64,000 bases of DNA from Actinomadura opuntiae (GTDB lineage Bacteria > Actinomycetota > Actinomycetes > Streptosporangiales > Streptosporangiaceae): NCBI RefSeq assembly GCF_030283205.1, contig NZ_JASNWF010000013.1, positions 64,540 to 128,539 on the forward strand, read 5' to 3'. The position numbers and the translations under genes are program-made. Below the pieces are notes generated by a model. It was given only the letters and a program-made list of their open reading frames with translations. It was not told the origin of the DNA and did no database searches. Shown here piece after piece: positions 57,383-64,000 of this stretch. Numbering within the stretch: position 1 is the stretch's first letter; each line of letters opens with the position of its first letter.

Positions 57383-59320
57383 CTACTGGGATCCAAGCCC
57401 TCGCTCCCGCAACACCCGTCTCTGCTGCTCAAGCGCGACAAGATCGCCGAAGAGCCGGTTGTACTGCTCGGGGTCCTCGACCGGATTCAGCCGCTGGAGT
57501 TTAGACTTCGCATCGGCGATCATGCGGGTGAGCTGGCGCTCCTGTATTCGGGCCAGCAGTTCCACGGCATAGCGGTCGTCCGATTCCTGTGCGGACCGTA
57601 CCGGCTCGACTCCGAGCATGGTGATCAGATCCTTGACCTGCTCGTTCGGAGCCGCCTCCAGCAGGGTCATCGCCCACTCCGCGGCGTTGCCGGCCGCCGT
57701 CACGCCCCCCGCCTCGGCGATCACCGCGCGCACCGCGGCGTGCGGCGGCGCGATGAACGCCCCCGCCGGGACCTCGTCGAACACCGGCCCGAGCACCGCC
57801 GGGCGCTGCACCGCCAGCTTCAGCAGCTCGCGCTCGCGCTGGACCTCCGGATCGTTCGGGTCGTAGGCCGGGCGCTGCGGCACCGTCCCGTTGCCGTTGC
57901 CGCCGTTGCCGTTGCCGCCGCCGTTCTGCAGGGCGCCGGTGCGGCCGCCGCCGTTGCCGCGGCCGTTCTGCGCGCGGGCGTGGCGCCGGTTCGCGAGCTC
58001 GCGGACGCGCCGCAGCACGAACTGCTCGTCCATCAGCCCGACCCAGCGGTCGAGGCTGACCGCGTACATCTGCCGGAGCGACCGGTCCTTGATGGCCGCG
58101 ACGACGGGCGCCGCCGCGTCCAGCGCCGCGAGCCGCCCCTCCACCGTGTCGAGGTCGTGCCGCTCGATCGCGCTGCGCACCGCGAACTCGAACAGCGGCA
58201 GCCGCGAGGCGACCAGGTCGCGCACCGCCGCGTCGCCGTGCCGGATCCGCAGGTCGCACGGGTCGAGGCCGTCCGGCTGGACGGCCACGAAGGTCTGCGT
58301 GACGAACTTCTGCTCGTCGGCGAACGCGCGCAGCGCCGCCTTCTGCCCGGCCGAGTCGCCGTCGAAGGTGAAGATCACCTCGCCGCGGAACTCGTCCTGG
58401 TCCATCAGCAGCCTGCGCAGGATCTTGATGTGGTCGTCGCCGAACGCCGTCCCGCTGGTGGCGATCGCCGTCTGCACCCCGGACAGGTGGCAGGCCATCA
58501 CGTCGGTGTAGCCCTCGACCACCACGGCCTGCCGCCGCCGCGCGATCTCCTTCTTCGCCAGGTCCGCGCCGTAGAGCACCGAGCTCTTGTGGAACAGCGG
58601 CGACTCGGGGGTGTTCAGGTACTTCGGGCCGTCGTCGTCCTCGTACAGGCGGCGCGCGCCGAACCCGATGACGTCGCCGGACAGATCGCGGATCGGCCAC
58701 ATCAGCCGGCCGCGGAAGCGGTCCATGGGGCCGCGGCGGCCCTCCTTGGCCAGCCCGCCGGCGACGATGTCGCGGTCGGTGAACCCGCGCCCGCGCAGGT
58801 GCCGGACGAGGCCCTCCCACTCGCGGGGCGCGAACCCGACGCCGAAGCGCGCCGCGTCCTCGGTCTCGAAACCGCGCTCGGACAGGAACCGGCGGCCGAT
58901 CTCCCCCTCGGGCGCGGCGAGGTGCTCGGCGTAGAACTCGGCGGCCGCCTTGTGCGCCTCCAGCAGGCGGGCGCGCTGCCCGCCGTCCTGCCGGGGGCCG
59001 CGCCCGCCGCCGCCCTCCTCGTACCGGAGCTGGATGCCGGTCTGCGCCGCGAGCCGCTCGACCGCCTCGGAGAACGAGAGGTGCTCGATCTCCTGGACGA
59101 ACTTGATGACGTCGCCGCCCGCCTCGCAGCCGAAGCAGAAGTACAGCCCGCGCGAGGGCGTCACGTTGAACGACGGCGACTTCTCGTCGTGGAAGGGGCA
59201 CAGGCCCTTGAGGTTGCCGCCGCCCGCGCTGCGCAGCTGCAGGTACTCGCCGATGACGTCGGCGATGGACGACCGCTCGCGAACGAGCGCGATGTCCTCA
59301 TTGCGAATACGGCCGGCCAC
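57383..59320 (-). CDS. dnaG: DNA primase
   Basis: A 645-residue primase that makes RNA primers at the replication fork. The zinc-binding domain uses C41, H44, C62 and C65 (LCPFHDEKSPSF, FCFGC). The TOPRIM core has VVVEGYTDVMACH and FTFDGDSAGQ. The C-terminal helicase-binding part is reached through a glycine/asparagine-rich linker (about 458-500: NGGGNGNGGNGNG), a low-complexity insert. Starts with GTG. The sigma factor gene follows after 59 bases, as in the macromolecular synthesis operon. Confidence 0.97.
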   Translation of the reverse strand: MAGRIRNEDIALVRERSSIADVIGEYLQLRSAGGGNLKGLCPFHDEKSPSFNVTPSRGLYFCFGCEAGGDVIKFVQEIEHLSFSEAVERLAAQTGIQLRYEEGGGGRGPRQDGGQRARLLEAHKAAAEFYAEHLAAPEGEIGRRFLSERGFETEDAARFGVGFAPREWEGLVRHLRGRGFTDRDIVAGGLAKEGRRGPMDRFRGRLMWPIRDLSGDVIGFGARRLYEDDDGPKYLNTPESPLFHKSSVLYGADLAKKEIARRRQAVVVEGYTDVMACHLSGVQTAIATSGTAFGDDHIKILRRLLMDQDEFRGEVIFTFDGDSAGQKAALRAFADEQKFVTQTFVAVQPDGLDPCDLRIRHGDAAVRDLVASRLPLFEFAVRSAIERHDLDTVEGRLAALDAAAPVVAAIKDRSLRQMYAVSLDRWVGLMDEQFVLRRVRELANRRHARAQNGRGNGGGRTGALQNGGGNGNGGNGNGTVPQRPAYDPNDPEVQRERELLKLAVQRPAVLGPVFDEVPAGAFIAPPHAAVRAVIAEAGGVTAAGNAAEWAMTLLEAAPNEQVKDLITMLGVEPVRSAQESDDRYAVELLARIQERQLTRMIADAKSKLQRLNPVEDPEQYNRLFGDLVALEQQRRVLRERGLGSQ

Positions 59321-59577
59321 AGCGAAGGAGTCTACGGCGCCCCACCGACATCCGGCGCATCACGCCGCAACCCGCATGGCCGCCCGCGCGCACCCGCCGC
59401 GCGCCGGGGCCGGCCCCGGCGCCGGATCCCGCTCCGGGCGATCACCGGCACGGACTTTCCCGAGGTGGCCGGACCCGGCCTTGTTAACCGCCGGTAACTC
59501 TGGATGGGCTATGGACAAACGGATTGTGACGCGATGAGATGACGCACCGAGTTCCTGCCCACCCCCAGGCGGCCCCG

Positions 59578-60852
59578 ATGACGGATGTTGTGCTAGACGG
59601 CGTCGAGAAGGTGTATCCCGGCGGGCAGGTCGCCGTCCGCAACGTCCGGCTGCGGATCGACGACGGCGAGCTGTTCGTCCTGCTCGGGCCGTCCGGCTGC
59701 GGCAAGTCGACCATCCTGCGGATGATCGCCGGGCTGGAGGAGATCACCTCCGGGGACCTGTGGCTGAACGGGTCGGTGGCCAACGACCTGACGCCCCGCG
59801 AGCGGAACGTGGCGATGGTGTTCCAGGAGGGCGCCCTCTACCCGCACCGCACCGTCAAGGGCAACATGATGTTCCCGCTGGAGGTCTCGGGCGACGACCG
59901 CGCCGAGGCCAGCGCGAAGGTGGTCGAGCTGGCCCGCGCGCTCGGCCTGAACACCATGATCGACCGGCTGCCGAGCACGCTGTCGGGCGGCCAGCGCCAG
60001 CGCGCCGCGATCGGCCGGGCGCTGATCCGCGAGCCGTCGCTGTTCCTGATGGACGAGCCGCTGTCCAGCCTGGACGCCGGGCTGCGCACCGAGCTGCGGG
60101 TGGAGATCGCCGCGCTGGTGCGCTCCAGCCGCACCACCACCGTCTACGTCACGCACGACCAGATCGAGGCCATGACGATGGCCGACCGGATGGCCGTGCT
60201 GCGCGACGGCGTCCTGGAGGACGTCGGCACCCCCGAGCAGATCTACGAGGACCCGGCGACGGTGTTCGTCGCCGCGTTCCTCAGCTCCCCGCCGATCAAC
60301 CTGCTGCAGGCGAGGCTGTGGGCCGTCGAGGGCGAGGGGCTGCTGCTCGACCTCGGCCCGCAGCGCCTGACGGTCCCGTGGGACGACCCGCGCGCGTCCT
60401 CGCTGATCAGCCACCACGGGCAGATGGTGATCGTCGGGATCCGGCCCGACACGCTGCTCCCGATCGCGGCCGGGTCGCCCGCCCGGCCGGGGACGGTCCT
60501 GTCCGGGCAGGTCCACGCGCTGGAGTTCCACGGCCACGAATGGCTCGCCTACGCGCAGGCGGGCATCCCCACCGTCGACGCGAACGAGTTCGGACGACCG
60601 CGTCCCGCGCCGGCGGTGGCAGCGGCGCAGCCGGGCCTGCGCGACCGGCTGCGCGAGATGCTCGGCCGGCCGTCTCGCGAGCCCGGCCACGCCGAGGAGC
60701 ACGCCGGGCACCACCGGCGCTCCGACCTGATCTTCCGCGCGAACCCGGGGCAGCGCCCGAACCGCGGCGACCACGTCGCGCTGACCGTGGACCTCGACCG
60801 GATGCTGCTGTTCGGCGCGGACGGCCGCCGCGTCACGCCCGTGCAGCGCTGA
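59578..60852 (+). CDS. Sugar-type ABC transporter ATPase (UgpC/MsiK-like)
   Basis: A 424-residue ATPase of the MalK/UgpC type. Walker A is GPSGCGKST (37-45), then VFQEGALYPHRTV, LSGGQRQRAAIGRALIREPS, MDEPLSSLD, and a C-terminal TOBE-like regulatory region with LRTVGIRPDTLLP-like VIVGIRPDTLLPI. No permease or binding protein lies beside it, like the shared MsiK ATPase of streptomycetes that serves many importers. The ATG at 59578 gives the usual start; an earlier ATG at 59539 is possible. A 30-residue His/Arg-rich segment near the end is unusual. Confidence 0.9.
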   Translation: MTDVVLDGVEKVYPGGQVAVRNVRLRIDDGELFVLLGPSGCGKSTILRMIAGLEEITSGDLWLNGSVANDLTPRERNVAMVFQEGALYPHRTVKGNMMFPLEVSGDDRAEASAKVVELARALGLNTMIDRLPSTLSGGQRQRAAIGRALIREPSLFLMDEPLSSLDAGLRTELRVEIAALVRSSRTTTVYVTHDQIEAMTMADRMAVLRDGVLEDVGTPEQIYEDPATVFVAAFLSSPPINLLQARLWAVEGEGLLLDLGPQRLTVPWDDPRASSLISHHGQMVIVGIRPDTLLPIAAGSPARPGTVLSGQVHALEFHGHEWLAYAQAGIPTVDANEFGRPRPAPAVAAAQPGLRDRLREMLGRPSREPGHAEEHAGHHRRSDLIFRANPGQRPNRGDHVALTVDLDRMLLFGADGRRVTPVQR

Positions 60853-60857
60853 GGACG

Positions 60858-62288
60858 TCAGCTTGTCGCCGCGGCCCACCGGTCGACGACCGGCCGCAGC
60901 CGGCGCAGGCCCTCGCCGATCTCCGGCAGCGTGACGGCGCCGTAGCCGAACACCAGGCCGGGCGCCGGCGGCGCGTCGACGGCGAACTCCGACAGCGCGA
61001 ACAGGCCGACGCCCTCCCCCAGCGCCTCGCGGACGATGCCGGCGTCGTCCGTCCCGTCCGGCAGGGTCGCGCACAGGTGCAGGCCCGCCGCCGACGGGAC
61101 GACCTCCAGCCGTCCGGCGAACCGGGTGCCGAGCAGCCCGGCGACCCGCTCGTGCCTGGCCTGGTACTCGCGCCGCGACCGGCGGATGTGCCGCGCGAGC
61201 AGGCCCTCGTCGATGAACCGGGCGAGCGCCGCCTGCGTGGGCAGCTCCGCGTGCCAGGACGAGACGTACCGCGCCATCCGGAACGCGCGGTGCAGCGACG
61301 GCGGCGCGACCAGGAACCCGAGCCTGAGCACCGGGCGCATGATCTTGGAGAAGGTGCCCATGTAGAGGACCCGGCCCCCGTCGTCGAGGCTCTGCAGCGG
61401 CTCGATCGGCCGCCCCCCGTACCGGTACTCGGTGTCGTAGTCGTCCTCGACGATCACCACGTCGCGGCGCCGCGCCCACTCCAGCAGGGCGTGGCGGCGC
61501 GGCAGCGACATCGCCATCCCCAGCGGGAACTGGTGCGACGGCGTCACGTAGACGGCGCGCGCGTCGTCCGGCAGCGCGTCCACGCGCAGGCCCTCGGCGT
61601 CCACCGGCACGCCGCGCACCCGCATCCCCGCCGCCCGCAGCAGCATCCGAACCGGCGGGTAGCCGGGGTCCTCGACGGCCACGACGTCACCGGGCTCCAG
61701 CAGCACCCGGACGACCAGGTCCAGCGCCTGCTGGATGCCCGACGTCACCACCACGTCGTCCGCCGTAGCTCGCACCGACCGCGAGACCCCGACGTGCCGG
61801 GCGATCGCCTCCCGCAGCTCGCTCAGCCCCGCAGGATCGCCGGCCGACGCCGGATCGCCGAACGCGGACGGGCGCAGCCGCCCCGCCATGATCCGCCGCC
61901 ACGGCTCGTACGGGAACAGCCCCACGTCCGGCAGCCCGGCCCGGAAGTCCCAGGTGATCCCGGACATCCTGCCCGGCCACACGCCGATCTCGTCCCACAC
62001 CTCGCGCGGCCGCAGCGGCGACGCCACCGGACGTTCCCGCTCCAGGAAACCGGCATCGCGGACGAACGTCCCCGCCCCCACCCGGCTCTCGAGGAACCCC
62101 TCAGCCGCGAGCCGGTCGTAGGCGACCGCCACCGTGTTGCGGGAGATCGCCAGCCGCCGCGCCAGCTCCCGCGTCGGCGGCACAGTCTCGCCCGCGCGCA
62201 GCCGCCCGTCCAGGACCGCGGCCCGCAGCTGCCGGTAGATCTGGCCGACGAGGTCCTTCCGCCCGACCAGGCTCACGTGCAGGTCCAC
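60858..62288 (-). CDS. MocR-type (GntR-aminotransferase) regulator
   Basis: A 476-residue regulator. Residues about 10-75 are a GntR winged helix (LAISRNTVAVAYDRLAAEGFLES); the rest is a fold-type I aminotransferase with the PLP lysine in GTFSKIMRP and the segment VEDDYDTEYRYGG. Such proteins sense vitamin B6 or amino acids (PdxR, GabR). The GTG start at 62288 lies 82 bases from a divergent TIGR03086 gene, with a dyad between. Target unknown but likely the neighbour. Confidence 0.92.
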   Translation of the reverse strand: MDLHVSLVGRKDLVGQIYRQLRAAVLDGRLRAGETVPPTRELARRLAISRNTVAVAYDRLAAEGFLESRVGAGTFVRDAGFLERERPVASPLRPREVWDEIGVWPGRMSGITWDFRAGLPDVGLFPYEPWRRIMAGRLRPSAFGDPASAGDPAGLSELREAIARHVGVSRSVRATADDVVVTSGIQQALDLVVRVLLEPGDVVAVEDPGYPPVRMLLRAAGMRVRGVPVDAEGLRVDALPDDARAVYVTPSHQFPLGMAMSLPRRHALLEWARRRDVVIVEDDYDTEYRYGGRPIEPLQSLDDGGRVLYMGTFSKIMRPVLRLGFLVAPPSLHRAFRMARYVSSWHAELPTQAALARFIDEGLLARHIRRSRREYQARHERVAGLLGTRFAGRLEVVPSAAGLHLCATLPDGTDDAGIVREALGEGVGLFALSEFAVDAPPAPGLVFGYGAVTLPEIGEGLRRLRPVVDRWAAATS

Positions 62289-62328
62289 ACGTCCGACCCT
62301 AGACCGGCTCAGTCATTTTCCGCGATTT

Positions 62329-62347
62329 TGGCCCTGTACCTGGGCCA
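62329..62347. promoter_or_regulatory. Dyad between mocR-type and TIGR03086 genes
   Basis: TGGCCC and GGGCCA flank seven bases (TGTACCT). It is centred between the divergent starts, 24 bases from the TIGR03086 ATG, a natural place for the MocR protein. Confidence 0.55.
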
Positions 62348-62370
62348 CTCACCGTTCCTACGGTGGACGT

Positions 62371-62979
62371 ATGGACGTTCTCACCGAACTGCTCACCACC
62401 GACTTCCGCCCCTTGGACCGCAAGGCCGCCGACCTTTACCTCTCGGCCGTCGCCCAGGTGAAACCGGACGCGCTCGCCCTGCCGACGCCGTGCCCCGACT
62501 GGACGCTGCACGGCCTGCTCCGCCACCAGGTCAGCCAGGACCAGGGCTTCGCGGCCGCCGTCCGCGGCGACGGCGGCCGCCTGGCCAACTGGCACGGCGG
62601 CGACCTCGGCGACGACCCCTACGCCGCCGCCAAGGCGTCCCTCGACCTCGTCACCGAGGCCTTCGCCTCGGTGCCCCTCGACACCGGGCTCGTCCTCCCC
62701 GAGATCCGGGACGGCGGCCCCTTCCCCGCCGCACTAGCGATCAGCTTCCACTCCGTCGACCTGGTCGTGCACGCCTGGGACGTCGCCGCCACCATCGGCG
62801 CCCCCTGGGAACCCGGCGACGAGCTGCTGACCGCGTCCCTCAAGGTCGCGGCGATCGTCCCCACCGACGACCGCGGCCCCGGAACGGCCTTCGCGCCCGT
62901 CGTCCCGCCGGCGGACGGCACGTCCCCGAAGGACCGCCTCCTGACCCTCCTTGGCCGCTCCCCGTCGTGGAACCGCTGA
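62371..62979 (+). CDS. TIGR03086-family (DinB-like, metal-binding) protein
   Basis: A 202-residue helical-bundle protein of the mycothiol-dependent maleylpyruvate isomerase/DinB superfamily. PTPCPDWTLHGLLRHQVSQD and SVDLVVHAWDVAA are characteristic; H and D residues in these helices may bind a metal. Function unknown for most members; thiol-transfer is a possibility. Its end overlaps the next gene's start by 13 bases. Confidence 0.88.
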   Translation: MDVLTELLTTDFRPLDRKAADLYLSAVAQVKPDALALPTPCPDWTLHGLLRHQVSQDQGFAAAVRGDGGRLANWHGGDLGDDPYAAAKASLDLVTEAFASVPLDTGLVLPEIRDGGPFPAALAISFHSVDLVVHAWDVAATIGAPWEPGDELLTASLKVAAIVPTDDRGPGTAFAPVVPPADGTSPKDRLLTLLGRSPSWNR

Positions 62980-63377
62980 AAAGCTGGCGCCCCGGACCCG
63001 CCGACGGCCGCGGACCCGTCCTGGTGAGCGTCACCGACTTCACCTGCGACCACGCGACCGACCTCCCGGAGGTCTACCGGGCCGGCCTGACCCTGCGCCG
63101 CGCCTGGCCCGACCTCCAGGGCGCGGTCGGCCTGTGGCTGTGGACGAAGCCGCTCCAACTGCGCTGCGGCTCCGTCTCCATCTGGGAGACCACCGAGGAC
63201 CTGCACCGCTTCGTCGCCTGGCCCCCGCACGTCGCCATCATGCGCCGCTTCCGGAACCGCGGCGCCATCCGCGCCTCCACCTGGACCGCGGACGCCTTCG
63301 ACCCCGCCGAGACCTGGACGCGCGCGGCGCGCGTCCTCGCTCAGACCGGCACTTCCTCGCAGACCGCGCCCCGATAG
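62967..63377 (+). CDS. Dimeric barrel-like (antibiotic monooxygenase/DUF3291-type) protein
   Basis: A 136-residue protein with strand-helix pattern of small ferredoxin-like barrels: AVGLWLWTKPLQLRCGSVSIWETTEDLHRFV, then HVAIMRRFRNRGAIRASTW. Such folds host heme-independent oxygenases and unknown proteins. The GTG lies 13 bases inside the end of the TIGR03086 gene, which implies translational coupling. Convergent with the MerR gene, overlapping 37 bases. Function not known. Confidence 0.65.
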   Translation: MEPLKSWRPGPADGRGPVLVSVTDFTCDHATDLPEVYRAGLTLRRAWPDLQGAVGLWLWTKPLQLRCGSVSIWETTEDLHRFVAWPPHVAIMRRFRNRGAIRASTWTADAFDPAETWTRAARVLAQTGTSSQTAPR

Positions 63378-63718
63378 AAGCCGATCTTGAACTTGATGTG
63401 CTCCTGCTGCTCGCGCAGCCGGGCGATCTGCTCCTCCACCCGGCGATCGTGCTCCTGCAGCAGCTCCAGCCGCTCCTGCACGGTCTCGGCCCCGCCCCGC
63501 GCGAGCTCGGAGTACCGCAGCATCTCCGCGATCGGCATCCCCGTCTCGCGCAGGCAGCGCAGCATCCCGAGCCACTGCAGGTCGCTCTCGCTGAACACGC
63601 GCCGCCCCGACGCGTTCCGCGCGATCCCGGACAGCAGCCCGATCTTCTCGTAGTACCGCAACGTGTCGATGCTGAAGCCGCTCTTCTCGGCGGTCTCAGC
63701 CGGAGAGTAGGAACTCAC
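63341..63718 (-). CDS. MerR-family regulator (NmlR/AdhR-like)
   Basis: A 125-residue MerR protein: the helix-turn-helix YSPAETAEKSGFSIDTLRYYEKIGLL, the wing NASGRRVFSESDL, then a long dimer helix. A cysteine near the end (AVCEEV) could be a redox or metal site, as well as C79 by this start (LRCLRE). The GTG at 63718 is preferred over the ATG at 63745 because the latter would lie inside the operator dyad. NmlR/AdhR proteins answer electrophiles and aldehydes. Confidence 0.9.
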   Translation of the reverse strand: MSSYSPAETAEKSGFSIDTLRYYEKIGLLSGIARNASGRRVFSESDLQWLGMLRCLRETGMPIAEMLRYSELARGGAETVQERLELLQEHDRRVEEQIARLREQQEHIKFKIGFYRGAVCEEVPV

Positions 63719-63732
63719 GTTCCCAGGATCCC

Positions 63733-63755
63733 ACCTGGAGCCCACTCCAGGTCAA
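63733..63755 (-). promoter_or_regulatory. MerR operator with promoter
   Basis: On the minus strand the -35 TTGACC (63755-63750) is followed by the perfect dyad ACCTGGAG-TGGG-CTCCAGGT (63752-63733) and, 19 bases on, a weak -10. A dyad lying in a 19-base spacer is the trademark of MerR-controlled promoters, and CTGGAG..CTCCAG resembles NmlR/AdhR sites. Confidence 0.75.
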
Positions 63756-64000
63756 CCCACCGTCCACCCGGCAAAGCCAGACACATAGCCACTGACCAGC
63801 CAAAAGAACACCCCCACACGCCCTCAGCGAACGAGGAGACCGCCCCTGCACCAAGGAATCTCACGCGATACGAAAGATGATCAGCGTAAGGAGCCCTCCG
63901 AACGTGGCGTCAAGGCCGACCGACACGTGACAGACGGCACGCAAAGCAAGACCGAGCACGAAGCGAAGAGCGCGGCGCAGGCAAAGGATGGGCGCGACAC
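63756..64000. other. End of window without recognised gene
   Basis: About 245 bases of somewhat lower GC with no credible ribosome site or family match on either strand. A gene entering from beyond the right edge cannot be excluded. Confidence 0.4.

Noticed and set aside
1..64000. CRISPR arrays, insertion sequences, phage genes or integrase
   Set aside because: No spacer-repeat pattern, transposase or recombinase protein was found on either strand.

Overview
The window is one contiguous stretch of very high-GC actinobacterial chromosome. Several features point to a filamentous actinomycete of the Actinomadura/Thermomonosporaceae kind: an SAV2177-type SAM methyltransferase, an XRE/DUF5753 regulator paired with a DUF397 protein, DtxR/IdeR-type iron boxes, an LprG/P55 lipid-export pair, many GTG starts and GTGA/ATGA overlaps. 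The genus is an inference. No transposase, integrase, phage gene or CRISPR array was seen.

0-11.6 kb is ordinary metabolism and transport. It holds the tail of a glycerate kinase, a SAM methyltransferase, alanine dehydrogenase, a histidine phosphatase, a copper-type CsoR with its own candidate operator, a MarR/MFS efflux pair with a dense operator region, a DUF2236 oxygenase, CutA, gamma-glutamyltransferase and an APC permease.

11.6-15.9 kb is a tight four-gene operon: an NrtR-like Nudix-winged-helix regulator, a J-domain/pseudokinase protein, a vWA-type metal-binding protein and an adenylosuccinate synthetase paralogue. It has a readable promoter and an operator-like repeat. It is the best candidate here for a poorly described system. 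An NCS1 nucleobase permease and a 2OG-Fe(II)-type oxygenase converge on it.

18-24 kb holds a secreted alpha/beta hydrolase, a BKACE enzyme, a STAS protein without phosphoacceptor residues, a thiamine-binding protein, a hypothetical protein, an enoyl-CoA hydratase homologue and tRNA-Met followed by a duplicated hairpin element. 24-28.7 kb carries LprG, a P55-type MFS exporter and a wax ester synthase/DGAT, so lipid export sits next to triacylglycerol synthesis, plus an Rv1733c-like membrane protein. 28.7-35.8 kb has a second MarR/MFS efflux pair, then a siderophore uptake locus (ATPase, two permeases, binding protein, siderophore-interacting protein) around a near-perfect iron box.

35.7-44 kb is accessory: an unknown protein, XRE/DUF397, a quinone oxidoreductase with a divergent MarR, a VOC protein, a repeat-built membrane protein, tRNA-Asn, a YtxH-like protein and an MGH1-type glycosidase. 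44-53 kb is a tellurium-resistance (Ter) type stress operon. Its membrane/metal part has three TerD proteins and a TerC/DUF475 protein. Its predicted biosynthetic part has an HpcH/HpaI lyase, a phosphoribosyltransferase, a StiP/PELOTA protein and a HAD phosphatase. A divergent coiled-coil gene lies beside it. 53-55.5 kb is efeO-efeB under tandem iron boxes, followed by a frameshifted YbjQ-family gene.

56-59.3 kb is the dnaG-principal sigma factor pair ending in a strong hairpin. The remainder is a sugar-type ABC ATPase, a MocR regulator, a TIGR03086 protein, a small barrel-like protein and a MerR regulator with a perfect dyad operator. The last ~250 bases show no supportable gene.
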